DNA of 64,000 nucleotides from Wenzhouxiangella marina (GCF_001187785.1 NZ_CP012154.1:1482501-1546500); one strand, 5' to 3'; shown: positions 52,449 to 62,834, counted from the stretch's first letter. The notes: generated by a model not told the origin, from the sequence alone. A program made the numbers and translations.

Positions 52449-54872
52449 ATGACCAGCAACGCCAGCAGCGGTGCCTCCCAGTCGCCCCCGCGTCAGCCCA
52501 CCCCGGTGCTGAGCCTGCGCGATGTGGTGGTGTTCCCCCACATGGTGATCCCTCTCTTCGTCGGCCGTGAACGTTCGGTGCGGGCGCTGGAGGAGACCAT
52601 GAACGTCGACAAGCAGATTCTGCTGATCACCCAGCGTAATCCCGAAGTCGAATCGCCCGAGCCCTCCGATCTGTTCGATCACGGAACGATCGCCAGCATC
52701 CTGCAGATGCTGCGTCTGCCGGACGGCACCACCAAGGTGCTCGTCGAGGGCGTGGAGCGGGTCAAGGTGACCGAACTCGAGGAGACCGATGGCTACCTGG
52801 CCGGTCGTTGGGAGTACCTGCAGGGGCAGGCCGACGACGAGCGCCAGCTCGAAGTCACCACGCGCAGCCTGATGAGCCTGTTCGAGCAGTACGTCAAGCT
52901 CAGCCGGAAGATTCCGCCCGAACTGCTGACCACCCTGGCCGGCATCGAGGATTCCAGCCGTCTGGCCGACACGATCGCGGCGCATCTGGGCATTCGCAAC
53001 GAGGACAAGCAGCAGATCCTCGAAACCGCGTCCGTGCTGGAGCGGATGGAGCGTCTGATGGCCCTGATCGAGGGCGAGATCGACGTGCTCAAGCTCGAGA
53101 AGCGCATTCGCGGGCGCGTCAAGACGCAGATGGAAAAGAGCCAGCGCGAGTACTACCTCAACGAGCAGATGAAGGCCATCCAGAAGGAGCTGGGCGATCT
53201 CGACGAGTCCGGCAACGACCTGGGCGATCTCGAGCAGAAGATCGAAAAGGCCGGCATGCCCAAGGAGGCGCTGGAGAAGGCCCGTAGCGAATTGAACAAG
53301 CTGAAGATGATGTCGCCGATGTCGGCCGAGGCCACGGTGGTGCGCAACTACCTGGACTGGATGCTGATGATGCCGTGGAAGAAGCGCAGCAAGGTGCGCC
53401 ACGACATCAAGGCCGCCCACGACATTCTGGAACGCGATCATTACGGCCTGGAGCGGGTCAAGGAGCGGATCCTCGAGTACCTCGCCGTGCAGCAGCGCGT
53501 CAAGAAGCTCAAGGGTCCGATTCTCTGCCTGGTCGGCCCGCCCGGGGTGGGCAAGACCTCGCTGGGCAAATCGATTGCAAAGGCCACCGGACGCGAGCTG
53601 GTGCGCATGAGTCTGGGTGGCGTCAGGGACGAGGCCGAGATCCGCGGCCATCGTCGGACCTACATCGGTTCGATGCCGGGCCGCGTGCTTCAGAACATGG
53701 GCAAGGTCGGGACCAGGAACCCCCTGTTCATGCTCGACGAGCTGGACAAGATGAGCATGGACTTCCGGGGTGATCCCTCCTCGGCCCTGCTCGAAGTGCT
53801 CGATCCCGAGCAGAACAACACCTTCGGCGATCATTACCTGGAGGTCGATTTCGATCTGTCGGAGGTGATGTTCCTGGCGACGGCGAATTCCCTGAACATT
53901 CCGGGTCCGCTGCTGGATCGTATGGAAGTGATCCGGATTCCGGGTTACACGGAGGACGAGAAGCTCAATATCGCCACTCGCTATCTGCTGGGCAAGCAGA
54001 TCGAGCAGCATGGTCTCAAGCCCGAGGAGATCAGCGTCAGCGAAACCGCGATCACGGACATCATCCGCTACTACACCCGCGAGGCGGGCGTGCGGAACCT
54101 CGAGCGCGAACTGGCCAAGATCTGCCGCAAGGTAGTCAAGGAGCTGAGCCTCGATCCGAAGCTGGAGCGTCGTCAGATCACCACTCGGAATCTCGACAAG
54201 TACCTGGGCGTGCGGCGCTTCCGCTACGGACGTGCCGAAGAACAGAGCGAGATCGGTCAGGTCACGGGCCTGGCCTGGACCGAAGTGGGCGGCGAGCTGC
54301 TGCAGATCGAAGCCGCGGCGGTCCCGGGCAAGGGCAAGCTGACCCACACGGGGCAGCTGGGCAGCGTCATGCAGGAATCGGTGCAGGCGGCGCTGTCGGT
54401 CGTTCGATCCCGGGCCAGCGCCCTGGGCATCGCCGAGGATTTCCACCAGAACAAGGACATCCATATCCACGTTCCGGAAGGGGCGACGCCGAAGGATGGT
54501 CCCAGCGCAGGGATTGCCATGGTGACGGCTCTGGTTTCGGTGCTGACCGGGGTGGCCGTGCGAGCGGACGTCGCCATGACCGGGGAGATCACCCTGCGCG
54601 GCAAGGTGCTGCCGATCGGTGGCCTCAAGGAAAAGCTGCTGGCCGCTCTTCGTGGTGGCATTCGACTGGTGCTGATTCCCGAAGAGAACGAGAAGGACCT
54701 CGCCGAGATTCCCGAGCGGATCAAGAAGGACCTGGAAATCAAGCCGGTCAAATGGATCGACGAGGTGCTGGAACTCGCGCTGGTCGAGCTTCCGCAAGGT
54801 GAAGCTTCGGAGGACTCTTCCTCCGTGGCAGACCCTCAGAATGCCGGAAGTTCGCAGGTTCGAGCGCACTGA
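52449..54872 (+). CDS. lon: ATP-dependent protease Lon
   Basis: This 807-residue LonA has an N-terminal substrate-binding domain ([21 protein letters not shown]), an AAA+ domain (GPPGVGKTS Walker [11 protein letters not shown] Walker B), and a C-terminal Ser-Lys peptidase (Ser in [11 protein letters not shown], Lys in [11 protein letters not shown]). It degrades misfolded and short-lived regulatory proteins. I chose ATG 52449, with AAGGA upstream; the frame is open about 90 bp upstream but gives a start with no family similarity. hupB follows after 180 bp. Confidence 0.96.
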   Translation: MTSNASSGASQSPPRQPTPVLSLRDVVVFPHMVIPLFVGRERSVRALEETMNVDKQILLITQRNPEVESPEPSDLFDHGTIASILQMLRLPDGTTKVLVEGVERVKVTELEETDGYLAGRWEYLQGQADDERQLEVTTRSLMSLFEQYVKLSRKIPPELLTTLAGIEDSSRLADTIAAHLGIRNEDKQQILETASVLERMERLMALIEGEIDVLKLEKRIRGRVKTQMEKSQREYYLNEQMKAIQKELGDLDESGNDLGDLEQKIEKAGMPKEALEKARSELNKLKMMSPMSAEATVVRNYLDWMLMMPWKKRSKVRHDIKAAHDILERDHYGLERVKERILEYLAVQQRVKKLKGPILCLVGPPGVGKTSLGKSIAKATGRELVRMSLGGVRDEAEIRGHRRTYIGSMPGRVLQNMGKVGTRNPLFMLDELDKMSMDFRGDPSSALLEVLDPEQNNTFGDHYLEVDFDLSEVMFLATANSLNIPGPLLDRMEVIRIPGYTEDEKLNIATRYLLGKQIEQHGLKPEEISVSETAITDIIRYYTREAGVRNLERELAKICRKVVKELSLDPKLERRQITTRNLDKYLGVRRFRYGRAEEQSEIGQVTGLAWTEVGGELLQIEAAAVPGKGKLTHTGQLGSVMQESVQAALSVVRSRASALGIAEDFHQNKDIHIHVPEGATPKDGPSAGIAMVTALVSVLTGVAVRADVAMTGEITLRGKVLPIGGLKEKLLAALRGGIRLVLIPEENEKDLAEIPERIKKDLEIKPVKWIDEVLELALVELPQGEASEDSSSVADPQNAGSSQVRAH

Positions 54873-55052
54873 GGCAATTTTTTTCATCGAATCGGCCGTT
54901 TTTGGTCGGTTTGATGTTGATGGGGGTGGCCTCCTGAGATAACATTCCCCGCCTACAGATGGTCGGCGGCTGCCGTGTGGAACATCACCGCAGCACCTCG
55001 GGGGCTGGCCGCTGCGTGAATATCCACAAGAATCGATTTGGAGCAAGACTCA

Positions 55053-55325
55053 ATGAACAAGACTGAACTCATCGACAGCATTGCCGACGGCGCGGGACTG
55101 ACCAAGGCAGACGCTCAGCGCGCCCTGGAAGCCACGATCGACAGCATCACCGCGGCCCTGAAGAAGGGTGACAGCGTGTCTCTGGTCGGCTTCGGCACCT
55201 TCTCCGTGAAGGAGCGTGCTGCTCGTACCGGTCGCAATCCGGCCACTGGCGAGACGATCAAGATCAAGGCATCGAAAAATCCGTCATTCAAGGCTGGTAA
55301 AGGCTTCAAAGACGCGATAAAATAA
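55053..55325 (+). CDS. hupB: DNA-binding protein HU (beta-type)
   Basis: This 90-residue nucleoid protein has the HU/IHF signature [25 protein letters not shown] with the Pro that intercalates DNA in the flexible arm (NPATGE). [11 protein letters not shown] is the normal start, at ATG 55053 with GGAG upstream. It bends and compacts DNA and follows lon as in many gammaproteobacteria. Two tRNA genes begin 15 bp after its stop. Confidence 0.96.
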   Translation: MNKTELIDSIADGAGLTKADAQRALEATIDSITAALKKGDSVSLVGFGTFSVKERAARTGRNPATGETIKIKASKNPSFKAGKGFKDAIK

Positions 55326-55339
55326 CGGGCTTACGCCCG

Positions 55340-55415
55340 GGGTGCTTAGCTCAGCTGGGAGAGCATCGCCCTTACAAGGCGAGGGTCGGAGGTTCGAGCC
55401 CTCCAGCACCCACCA
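55340..55415 (+). tRNA. tRNA-Val (anticodon TAC)
   Basis: A 76-nt cloverleaf with acceptor GGGTGCT/AGCACCC, anticodon loop CTTACAA and encoded CCA, 15 bp after hupB. Confidence 0.95.
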
Positions 55416-55424
55416 GGTTTTTTA

Positions 55425-55501
55425 GGAGTGGTAGTTCAGTTGGTTAGAATACCGGCCTGTCACGCCGGGGGTCGCGGGTTCGAGTCCCGTCCACTCCGCC
55501 A
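55425..55501 (+). tRNA. tRNA-Asp (anticodon GTC)
   Basis: A 77-nt cloverleaf with acceptor GGAGTGG/CCACTCC, anticodon loop CTGTCAC and encoded CCA, 10 bp after tRNA-Val. Confidence 0.95.
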
Positions 55502-55509
55502 TTACACTG

Positions 55510-55538
55510 CAGGGCGCCCTCGAGGCGCCCTGTTCGTT
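55510..55538 (+). terminator. Rho-independent terminator after tRNA-Asp
   Basis: CAGGGCGCC (55510-55518), loop CTCGA, GGCGCCCTG (55524-55532) followed by TTCGTTT. It ends the hupB-tRNA transcript. Confidence 0.8.
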
Positions 55539-55607
55539 TGAAGAGGTTGATTTCTCCTTTCAAGCGCTGACACGCACAGCTCGTTTCCTCAAGGATTCAC
55601 TACCACC

Positions 55608-57512
55608 ATGCTTCAGGCCATTCGTGACCGTGTAACCGGACTTGTCGCCATCGTCATCCTCGGCCTGCTGGCCATCCCGTTCATCTTCGTCGGGTTGGAA
55701 AGCTACATCCAGCGGGTTCCGGAAGACGCTGTGGCAATCGTGGGTGAGGACAAGATCACCACGACGGAATTCCAGACCAGCTTCGCCCAGTATCGGGCCA
55801 ACCTGCGCCAGCAACAGGGTGATGCCTATGACGAGATCGCGACCAACCAGCCGATCGTTCGTCGCGAACACCTGGAAGGCATGATCGATCAGCTGCTGCT
55901 GCGTCAGCATGCCGATACGCTTGGGCTGGCGGTCAGCGACCAGGCCATCCTGGACATCATCCTGGAAATTCCCGCCTTCCAGGTCGATGGCCAGTTCAAT
56001 CAGGATCAGTACCGTCAGGTGCTTCGGGCCAGCGGACGGATTCCGCGCGTGTTCGAACAGGAATTGCGCGAAGATCTGCTGGTCAATGCGCTACCGTCTT
56101 CGCTGAGTGCGTCGGCTACGCCGACGGAAGCCGAGATCGATCAGATCATTCGCCTGCGTCAGCAGACCCGTGACCTGGTCTATACCACCATCGCTCCGGC
56201 GGATTTCGAGGAGCAGGTCGAGATCACCGAGGCCGATGTCGAGCAGTTCTACGCCGACAACCCCAACGACTTCCGCACCCAGGAGCAGGTTCGTCTGTCC
56301 TGGATCGAACTGTCCGCCGATGATTTCCGCGACGAACTCGGCCTGTCCGAGGAAGAGCTGCGCCAGCGCTACGAGGCGGCCAGTCAGCGCTATCTGACGC
56401 CGGAAGCGCGCGAAGCCGCGCACATCCTGATCACGGCCGGTCAGGAGCGCAGCAACGAAGAAGCCGCTGCGCTGGCGGCCGAAATTCGACAGCGGCTCCT
56501 CGACGGCGAGGATTTCTCGGCGCTGGCGATGGAGTATTCCGACGACCCGGGTTCCGCCGCTCAGGGCGGTGACCTGGGACTGGTCGAGCGTGATCAGATG
56601 GTCGAGGCCTTCGAGTCGGCGCTGTTTGCCCTGTCCGAACCGGGCGAGATCAGCGAGGTCGTCGAATCGCGCTTCGGCTGGCATGTGATCCGTCTCGGCG
56701 AGATTCGAGAGCCGCAGGGCATGAGCTTCGAAGAAGCCCGCGACGAGATCCTGGCCGAATACGTGGACATCGAGTCCGAGCGCCTCTATGAAGAGCAGTC
56801 CGAGCGTCTGATCGACCTGATCTACGCCGACGACAGCAGCCTGGAGCCGCTGGCCGAGGCGCTGGGCGTGGAAATCCAGACCGGTGAGCCCATCACCCGG
56901 ATGGGCGGTGTGGCTCCGCTCTCCAATCCTCAGGTGGTCGAGGCCGCCTTCTCGGATCGGGTGCTGCTCGACGGCGCCGTTTCGGACCCGATCGAATACG
57001 ACGAGAACCGCTCGATCGTGATCAAGCTCGAGGAGCACCTGCCCTCGGTCGTGCGTCCGCTGGAGGAAGTCAGCGACGGCATCCGCGAGCGTCTGCGTCT
57101 GGAAGGCGCGGCCGATCTGGCGCGGGCCCGGGCGGATGCCCTGCTGGCGCGTATCGAATCGGGTGAGGTCGCCAGCTTCGAGACCCTGGCCGAGGAAGAA
57201 GGCCTGACATTGGAGACCGTCGAGGCCATGGGCCGCTTCGACTTCGAGCAAGGCCTGGACTTCGTCCGTGAAGTCTTCCGTCTGCCGCGTCCGGCCGGTG
57301 AGTCCGTGTACGACATCCTCGACAAGGGGCGTGATTTTGCCCTGGTCCGACTGGATGCCGTGGTCGACGGTGACCCGGCGGCCGCCAGCGAAGCCGAGCG
57401 CAGCGGCGCCGCGCAGCAGCTTCGCTTCATCCGCAGCGACTACGAGATCGCCGGTCTGGTCGAGTACCTTCGCTCCAACACCGAGATCGAAGTCATGGAG
57501 GAGCGCCTCTGA
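55608..57512 (+). CDS. ppiD: Periplasmic folding chaperone PpiD (parvulin-like, SurA_N)
   Basis: This 634-residue protein is anchored by one N-terminal TM helix ([19 protein letters not shown]), followed by a SurA-N-type chaperone region (residues about 40-190: [30 protein letters not shown]), a parvulin PPIase domain (about 260-360: [45 protein letters not shown]), and a C-terminal helical part. It binds nascent outer-membrane proteins near the Sec translocon. It follows hupB in the common gammaproteobacterial order and ends at a strong bidirectional terminator. Confidence 0.94.
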   Translation: MLQAIRDRVTGLVAIVILGLLAIPFIFVGLESYIQRVPEDAVAIVGEDKITTTEFQTSFAQYRANLRQQQGDAYDEIATNQPIVRREHLEGMIDQLLLRQHADTLGLAVSDQAILDIILEIPAFQVDGQFNQDQYRQVLRASGRIPRVFEQELREDLLVNALPSSLSASATPTEAEIDQIIRLRQQTRDLVYTTIAPADFEEQVEITEADVEQFYADNPNDFRTQEQVRLSWIELSADDFRDELGLSEEELRQRYEAASQRYLTPEAREAAHILITAGQERSNEEAAALAAEIRQRLLDGEDFSALAMEYSDDPGSAAQGGDLGLVERDQMVEAFESALFALSEPGEISEVVESRFGWHVIRLGEIREPQGMSFEEARDEILAEYVDIESERLYEEQSERLIDLIYADDSSLEPLAEALGVEIQTGEPITRMGGVAPLSNPQVVEAAFSDRVLLDGAVSDPIEYDENRSIVIKLEEHLPSVVRPLEEVSDGIRERLRLEGAADLARARADALLARIESGEVASFETLAEEEGLTLETVEAMGRFDFEQGLDFVREVFRLPRPAGESVYDILDKGRDFALVRLDAVVDGDPAAASEAERSGAAQQLRFIRSDYEIAGLVEYLRSNTEIEVMEERL

Positions 57513-57535
57513 TCGAGGCCCCTTCACTGGACAAC

Positions 57536-57567
57536 AAAAAGCCCCGGTCCTGCCGGGGCTTTTTTTG
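57536..57567. terminator. Bidirectional Rho-independent terminator between ppiD and fabI
   Basis: GCCCCGG (57541-57547), loop TCCTG, CCGGGGC (57553-57559), with five A before the stem and eight T after it, so it can work on both strands. Confidence 0.9.
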
Positions 57568-57587
57568 TGGTCCGAAGGCCGGGCGGC

Positions 57588-58373
57588 TCATTCCAGACCG
57601 GCCATGCCCACGATGTTGTAGCCGGCGTCCACGTAGGTGATCTCGCCGGTCACGCCCGAGGCCAGATCCGAACACAGGAAGGCGGCGACATTGCCGACGT
57701 CTTCCGGCGTCACGCTGCGGCGCAGGGGGGCCGTGGTTTCGACATGATCGAGCATCGACCGGAACTTGGAGATCCCGGCCGCGGCCAGGGTCTTGATCGG
57801 TCCGGCCGAGATGCCGTTCACGCGGGTCCCCTCCGGCCCGAGGCCGTGCGCCAGATAGCGGACACAGGATTCCAGCGAGGCCTTGGCCAGGCCCATCACG
57901 TTGTAGCTGGGCATGGCGCGCACGGCACCCAGGTAGGACAGGGTCAGCAGCGAGCCGTTGCGCCCACGCATCATGTCGCGGCCGGCCCGCGCCAGAGCGG
58001 CGAAGCTGTAGGCCGAGATGTCATGCGCGATGCGGAAACCCTCGCGGTCGATTACGTCGGCGAACTCGCCCTCGAGCTGCTCGCGGGGAGCGAATCCCAC
58101 GGCATGCACGATGATGTCCAGGCCATCCCAGTGCTCACCCAGGGTCCGGAAGACCGCGTCGATCTGCTCGTCCTCTGCGACATCGAGGGGCATGACCAGC
58201 TTCGAGCCAGTCTGCTCGGCGATCTTGTCCACGCGTGATTTGAGTTTTTCGGTCTGGTAGGTAAAGGCCAGTTCCGCGCCCTCGCGGTGCATCGCCTCGG
58301 CGATGCCCCAGGCGATGGAGCGGGGGCTGGCAACCCCGACGATCAGGGCCTTCTTGCCCGCTAGCATTCCCAT
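57588..58373 (-). CDS. fabI: Enoyl-ACP reductase FabI (NADH)
   Basis: This 261-residue short-chain dehydrogenase reduces trans-2-enoyl-ACP, the last step of the fatty-acid elongation cycle and the target of triclosan. It has the FabI-specific nucleotide site [15 protein letters not shown], the Tyr-x6-Lys pair in [12 protein letters not shown] (catalytic Tyr and Lys), [14 protein letters not shown] and a C-terminal [16 protein letters not shown] chose ATG 58373; the open frame further upstream adds residues without family similarity. Confidence 0.95.
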   Translation of the reverse strand: MGMLAGKKALIVGVASPRSIAWGIAEAMHREGAELAFTYQTEKLKSRVDKIAEQTGSKLVMPLDVAEDEQIDAVFRTLGEHWDGLDIIVHAVGFAPREQLEGEFADVIDREGFRIAHDISAYSFAALARAGRDMMRGRNGSLLTLSYLGAVRAMPSYNVMGLAKASLESCVRYLAHGLGPEGTRVNGISAGPIKTLAAAGISKFRSMLDHVETTAPLRRSVTPEDVGNVAAFLCSDLASGVTGEITYVDAGYNIVGMAGLE

Positions 58374-58542
58374 GATGGCGTGTGGCTCCTCTAGTTGGTT
58401 GTGTTGCTTGCTTGTCTTACGGATCAAACGCGCATTGTACTCGGCACTGGCCGGGGCCGTTGTGGCGAAGCTGCGCCGTTGACATCCCTTCAGTGACCGC
58501 TGGGCTATCCTCGCTGGCGTCCTCTAATCCGGAGCTTTCAAC

Positions 58543-59082
58543 ATGAAATTGGTCGCGATCTCAGGCAGCCTGCGCCAGGCCTCCTTCAACACTCGCCTTG
58601 GCCGGCTGATGGCCGATTTGTCGCCTGCCGGGTGCGAGGTGGTTCTGAAGGGCCTGCACGGCATTCCGCTCTACAACGCCGACGACGAGGAAGCCCGGGG
58701 CATCCCCGAAGCCGTGGAAGCCCTCAGAGGGGAGATCAAGGCCGCCGATGGCCTGATCCTGATCACGCCCGAGTACAACGGGGCCATGCCTGGCGTGCTC
58801 AAGAATGCGCTGGACTGGCTGACGCGGCCCGGTGAGGAAATGAAGCCCACCTTCGGGCACCGCCCCACGGCGCTGGCCGGTGCCACCCCGGGCGCCTGGG
58901 GAACCGCCATGGCCCAATCCGGCGCCCTGATCAATCTGCGCCAGCTGGGGGTGAACCTGTTCCCGGACTTCCTGCGGGTGTCCCGGGCGGGAACGGTGCT
59001 GGGAGACGGGGAGGTGGATGCCAAACTGAGAGATCAGGTGGGCGCCTGGCTCGAGCGCTTCGTCGAGTTTGCCCGCGGCTGA
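58543..59082 (+). CDS. NAD(P)H-dependent FMN reductase
   Basis: This 179-residue flavodoxin-fold oxidoreductase has an FMN phosphate loop SGSLRQASFNTRL, the flavin ring loop TPEYNGAMPGVLKNALDWL and GATPGAWGTAMAQ. It reduces FMN or quinone-like or azo substrates with NAD(P)H; the natural substrate is unknown. GGAG precedes the start at 58543. It is followed by the tandem repeat array on the opposite strand from the downstream tRNA. Confidence 0.88.
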   Translation: MKLVAISGSLRQASFNTRLGRLMADLSPAGCEVVLKGLHGIPLYNADDEEARGIPEAVEALRGEIKAADGLILITPEYNGAMPGVLKNALDWLTRPGEEMKPTFGHRPTALAGATPGAWGTAMAQSGALINLRQLGVNLFPDFLRVSRAGTVLGDGEVDAKLRDQVGAWLERFVEFARG

Positions 59083-59100
59083 GCCCGGCCTGCCGGCGGA

Positions 59101-59579
59101 GTGGACGGAGGGCGAATCGCGCCGTCGGCGCTCGGTTCGAACCTGATTGCTATTCGTCGCAGGTTCGACAGTGCAAACGGAGAGGCGCGGGGCTTGGTGG
59201 GGTGCGCGACAAGCGATGGAATGGTGCCCCGAGCAGGAGTGCTCGGTGGACGGTGTCCACCGGCCCTTCGGGCGTTCGCTTCGCGATCGCGAGCTCGCGC
59301 CGTCGGCGCTCGGTTCGAACCTGATTGTTATTCGTCGCAGGTTCGACAGCGCAAACGGAGAGGCCGGGGGGCTTGGTGGGGTTCGCGACAACGGATGAAA
59401 TGGTGCCCCGAGCAGGAGTGCTCGGTGGACGGTGTCCACCGGCCCTTCGGGCGTTCGCTTCGCGATCGCGAGCTCGCGCCGTCGGCGCTCGGTTCGAACC
59501 TGATTGTTATTCGTCGCAGGTTCGACAGCGCAAACGGAGAGGCCGGGGGGCTTGGTGGGGTTCGCGACAACGGATGAAA
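59101..59579 (-). repeat. Tandem 179-bp rtT-like repeats with tRNA-Arg 3' ends
   Basis: Two identical 179-bp units (59222-59400 and 59401-59579) and a truncated, diverged third (59101-59221) lie directly 3' of tRNA-Arg(CCT) in its transcription direction. Each full unit contains the last 19 nt of that tRNA, including CCA (59222-59240 and 59401-59419; the real tRNA end is 59580-59598), after a roughly 160-nt spacer rich in hairpins (for example TCGAACCTG/CAGGTTCGA and GGTGGAC/GTCCACC). The T-arm sequence also appears inverted in each spacer. No credible gene lies in this 497-bp gap. Confidence 0.9.
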
Positions 59580-59656
59580 TGGTGCCCCGAGCAGGAGTCG
59601 AACCTGCGACCTGCCGCTTAGGAGGCGGCTGCTCTATCCTACTGAGCTACCGGGGC
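59580..59656 (-). tRNA. tRNA-Arg (anticodon CCT)
   Basis: A 77-nt cloverleaf on the minus strand with acceptor GCCCCGG/TCGGGGC, anticodon loop CTCCTAA and encoded CCA. It is followed by tandem repeats of its own 3' end, and the rnd gene lies immediately upstream on the same strand. Confidence 0.95.
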
Positions 59657-59689
59657 ATTCTCTGAAGAGGCTATTTTATCAGAGGCGCT

Positions 59690-60826
59690 TCATGCCTCCG
59701 GCCCCAGATGGCCGATCCATTCGCCTCGCCAGCCGTCGGCCCAGTCGGGGCGTTCGCCGAACAGCAGCCGGGTCAGTTCGCGCTTGCTGGCGAGCAGGGC
59801 AGGGTCGACGCCGAGCTCCTCGGCAATCCGTCGCACTTCGGCCTGTGCGGCCTTGATCGCATCGCGTTGCTTCGGTTCCAGGCGGATCAGCTCCAGGGGC
59901 CGTGTGATCGGCTGTGGAGTGTCCTGGAGCAGCGCTTCAAGCTCATTGCCGTAGCGACGGCGTTCGCGCGGCGGTAGCGCATCGAGCGCCTCGATCGTCT
60001 GACCGCGAGCGGCGCGCTCTGCAATGTCGACCAGGACCTCATCGCGCAGGACGAAGCTGCGAGGCAGATCGCGCTTGCGGCATTGTTGCTCCCGCCAGGT
60101 CGAGAAGCGGTCGAGCCAGCCCAGTCCGAGCTCGTCGAGGCGGCCTGCGCCTTTGACCCTGAGCAGTGGGACTTTCTCATCGCCATTGCGTGCGGCGTCC
60201 ACCAGGCGTTGGCAGTCTTCCTGAAGCCAGCCCAGTCGACCGGCCTTCTCCAGCGCTTTTTCCAGCAAGGCCTGCAGTTCCGGCAGCCAGACCACGTCGC
60301 TGGCGGCGTAGTGCAGCAGCGTGGCGGACAGCGGGCGCTTGCACCAGTCCGATCGCGCCTGGCCGCCGGCCAGTTCGACGCCGAAGCACTCCTGGACCAG
60401 TACTTCGTAGCGGCACTGGAGCGGGAAGCCCAGCATGGCGGCGGCGATCTGCGTGTCGAACAGGGGCGAAGGGACGGCCCCTGCGACCAGCTGCATGATC
60501 TCCAGGTCTTCGCCCACGCTGTGGAAGACCTTGATCGAGTCCGGGTCGTTCATGAGTTCGGTCAGCGCGGTCACGTCCTCGCGGCCGATCGGGTCGATCA
60601 ACCAGGTCTCCTGGCCGTCATGGATCTGAATCAGCCCCGGGCGTGGGTAGAAGGTGCGCTCGCGCACGAATTCGGTGTCCAGGCCAATGACTCTGGCCTG
60701 CGTCCATCGGCTCGCCGGGCCGCTCAGGCCCTCCTCCGGCGCCAGAAAACGGGCCTGCTCGGTGGCTTGTCGGGCGAGCTCGAGGGTCGAAGCGCTCGGC
60801 GTGGCGCTGGGCCGAAGATGTGACAT
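59690..60826 (-). CDS. rnd: Ribonuclease D
   Basis: This 378-residue 3'-5' exoribonuclease matures tRNA 3' ends. It has the DEDD exonuclease motifs GLDTEFVRE (Exo I), HSVGEDLEIM (Exo II) and SATLLHYAASDVVWLPEL (Exo III, DEDDy type), plus the HRDC region near the C-terminus (LPRSFVLRDEVLVDIAERAARGQT). It sits 33 bp upstream of the tRNA-Arg(CCT) gene on the same strand, so it may share a transcript with the tRNA and its 3'-end repeats. Confidence 0.94.
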   Translation of the reverse strand: MSHLRPSATPSASTLELARQATEQARFLAPEEGLSGPASRWTQARVIGLDTEFVRERTFYPRPGLIQIHDGQETWLIDPIGREDVTALTELMNDPDSIKVFHSVGEDLEIMQLVAGAVPSPLFDTQIAAAMLGFPLQCRYEVLVQECFGVELAGGQARSDWCKRPLSATLLHYAASDVVWLPELQALLEKALEKAGRLGWLQEDCQRLVDAARNGDEKVPLLRVKGAGRLDELGLGWLDRFSTWREQQCRKRDLPRSFVLRDEVLVDIAERAARGQTIEALDALPPRERRRYGNELEALLQDTPQPITRPLELIRLEPKQRDAIKAAQAEVRRIAEELGVDPALLASKRELTRLLFGERPDWADGWRGEWIGHLGPEA

Positions 60827-60984
60827 GGATCGCGTATTTCCTCGCGCAGATAAGGGGATTGGAGTTGTTCGAGACCGCCGAATCGGCTATTTTTGGCGCA
60901 CGGGAGCTCGAAATCGACTTGACAGTCTACAGACAATCATCATTCGTAGTATTTTCCAATCCACCATCGACTCAAGGGGTCTTG

Positions 60985-62805
60985 ATGAAGACTAGAGTAT
61001 TCATGCTGGCATTTGCCCTGGCGACCTTCGCCACCGGGCTGATGGCCCAGGACAACGCCGATCAGGAACAGACGGGTGCTGGCGCCTCTCAGGAGGAAGA
61101 CCGCGAAGACCGCAGTGTTCGCCGGCTTGGCGACATGGTGGGTGGCGGCGACAGCGAGTTCTCCATGGACATTCCGACCTTCGAGACGCCGGTGCAGGCG
61201 ACGCCGCAGCCGGAGGTCAGTCTGCCGGATCCGGAGCAGGATGCCGCACTGCAGAATCTGCTGACGCGCCGGGCCTTCGTTCCGGAGGACCCGGACATCC
61301 AGGCCGAACTCCGGGCATTGATGGCCGACGTGGCCGCGGACGCACGCGCGGCGCTCAACGCCGGCAATCTGGATCAGGCCCAGCGTCTGGTCAACGTCAT
61401 CGAGGTGTTCGAGCCCGAGCAGCCCATCATTGCCCAGGTGCAGAACGAAGCGGCGCGTCGCAGCAATCTGGCCAACGCCCTGGCGCGCGCCGCGGCCGCG
61501 CTTGCGGAAGGCAATTTCGTGACGCCGGAAGGCAACAGCGCCAACGATCTCTACCAGCAGGCGCTGGCCCTCGATCCTGGCAACGCGGCCGCCCAGACCG
61601 GTCTGAACAACACCTATGACGCGATCCTTGCCCGAGCGCTCGAACTGGCCCAGGATCTCGACTTCGAAGCCGCCGAGGCCATGCTCGAGCAGGCCGGCCA
61701 GGTGCGTGACGATCCCGAGGCGGTGGCCGAAGCGCGTGCCAGCATGTCCGATTTCCGCGTTCGCTACCTCGATGACCTGGACGGTCAGGTCGTCGCGGCC
61801 ATCGACGCCGGCAACTACGACGAGGCCGAAAGCCTGATCACCCGCCTGCTGGCGCTGGATTACGAGCGCGATCGCATCGAGTCCCTGCAGATGTCCCTGT
61901 CCGATGCGCGCCTCTACGGCAGCCTGGAGCCGGGTCAGGTCTTCAACGATACCCTGGAGAGCAGTTCAGCGCCCGGTCCCGACCTGGTGGTCGTCCCCGC
62001 AGGCAGCTTCATGATGGGTTCCCCGGACTCCGAGGCCGATCGCTTCGGCAACGAGGGTCCGCGCCATCGCGTGACCTTCGAGCGCGGTTTCGCGCTGGGC
62101 CGTACGGAAGTAACGGTCGCTCAGTTCGAGGCCTTCGTCAACGCCACCGGCTACCGCACCGACGCCGAGCGGGAAGGGCAGTCGCGTATCTACGATCCGC
62201 GCACCGGCCGCATGGACAGCAAGATCCGGATCACCTGGCGCAACGACTACATCGGCGAAGAAGCCGCGCCGGACCTGCCGGTGGTTCACGTGTCCTGGAA
62301 CGACGCCCAGGCCTACGTCCGCTGGCTGAGCGAGGAGACCGGGCGCAACTATCGCCTGCCGTCGGAGGCGGAGTTCGAGTATGCGCTGCGCGCCGGCAGC
62401 CAGTCTCCGTACTGGTGGGGTGAGGAGTCGCCTGAAGACAACACGGAAAACCTCACCGGCGACGGCGATTCCTCGCCGACCAACGCCAGCTGGAACGTGG
62501 CCTTCCGTCGCTACACCGACGGTTTCTGGGGCCCGGCCCCCGTGGCCAGCCTGCGTGCCAACCCCTTCGGCCTCTATGACATGGGCGGCAACGTGATGGA
62601 GTGGTTGGGCGATTGCTGGCACGACAGCTTCGTGCGCGCCCCGGACGATGGTTCGGCCTGGGTCAACCCCGGCTGCGACCGCCACGTCATCAAGGGCGGC
62701 GCCTGGTCCAGCACGCCGGCCATGGCGCGCTCGGCCTTCCGCCTGTCCAGTGCCGACGAAAGCACCGACATGCGCGTCGGATTCCGGGTCGCCCGCGACC
62801 TGTAA
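60985..62805 (+). CDS. Secreted SUMF1/FGE-fold protein with helical repeat N-terminus
   Basis: This 606-residue protein has a signal peptide (FMLAFALATFATGLMAQ), a long helical N-terminal part with TPR-like pairs (about 140-330: NLDQAQRLVNVIEV, DLYQQALALDPGNAAAQTG), then a formylglycine-generating-enzyme fold (about 345-606: VVVPAGSFMMGSPDSEADRFGNEGPRHRVTF, YRLPSEAEFEYALRAGS, YDMGGNVMEWLGDCW, HVIKGGAWSSTPAMARSAFR). The two catalytic cysteines of true FGE are absent from the GGAWSS region, so a structural or binding role is more likely. A TTGACA -35 hexamer lies at 60919-60924. A strong terminator follows. Confidence 0.85.
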   Translation: MKTRVFMLAFALATFATGLMAQDNADQEQTGAGASQEEDREDRSVRRLGDMVGGGDSEFSMDIPTFETPVQATPQPEVSLPDPEQDAALQNLLTRRAFVPEDPDIQAELRALMADVAADARAALNAGNLDQAQRLVNVIEVFEPEQPIIAQVQNEAARRSNLANALARAAAALAEGNFVTPEGNSANDLYQQALALDPGNAAAQTGLNNTYDAILARALELAQDLDFEAAEAMLEQAGQVRDDPEAVAEARASMSDFRVRYLDDLDGQVVAAIDAGNYDEAESLITRLLALDYERDRIESLQMSLSDARLYGSLEPGQVFNDTLESSSAPGPDLVVVPAGSFMMGSPDSEADRFGNEGPRHRVTFERGFALGRTEVTVAQFEAFVNATGYRTDAEREGQSRIYDPRTGRMDSKIRITWRNDYIGEEAAPDLPVVHVSWNDAQAYVRWLSEETGRNYRLPSEAEFEYALRAGSQSPYWWGEESPEDNTENLTGDGDSSPTNASWNVAFRRYTDGFWGPAPVASLRANPFGLYDMGGNVMEWLGDCWHDSFVRAPDDGSAWVNPGCDRHVIKGGAWSSTPAMARSAFRLSSADESTDMRVGFRVARDL

Positions 62806-62834
62806 TCACCAGCGCGACAGTCGTTTTCGAAGCA

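Noticed and set aside
52395-55046. Very long open frame antisense to lon (883 codons)
   Set aside because: Shadow of a GC-rich gene. The sense strand encodes an intact Lon with all motifs. The same applies to 12710-14587 (antisense to icmF), 571-1971 (antisense to the cyclase) and 42564-44453 (antisense to the propeller protein).
59101-59579. CRISPR array
   Set aside because: The units are contiguous 179-bp duplications without variable spacers, and no cas gene is present.
59101-59621. Several open frames crossing the 179-bp repeats, giving repetitive peptides with GSNLIVIRRRFDSANGE
   Set aside because: They arise because repeat units with identical sequence happen to lack stops. The segment contains tRNA 3' ends on the opposite strand and has no ribosome-binding site.
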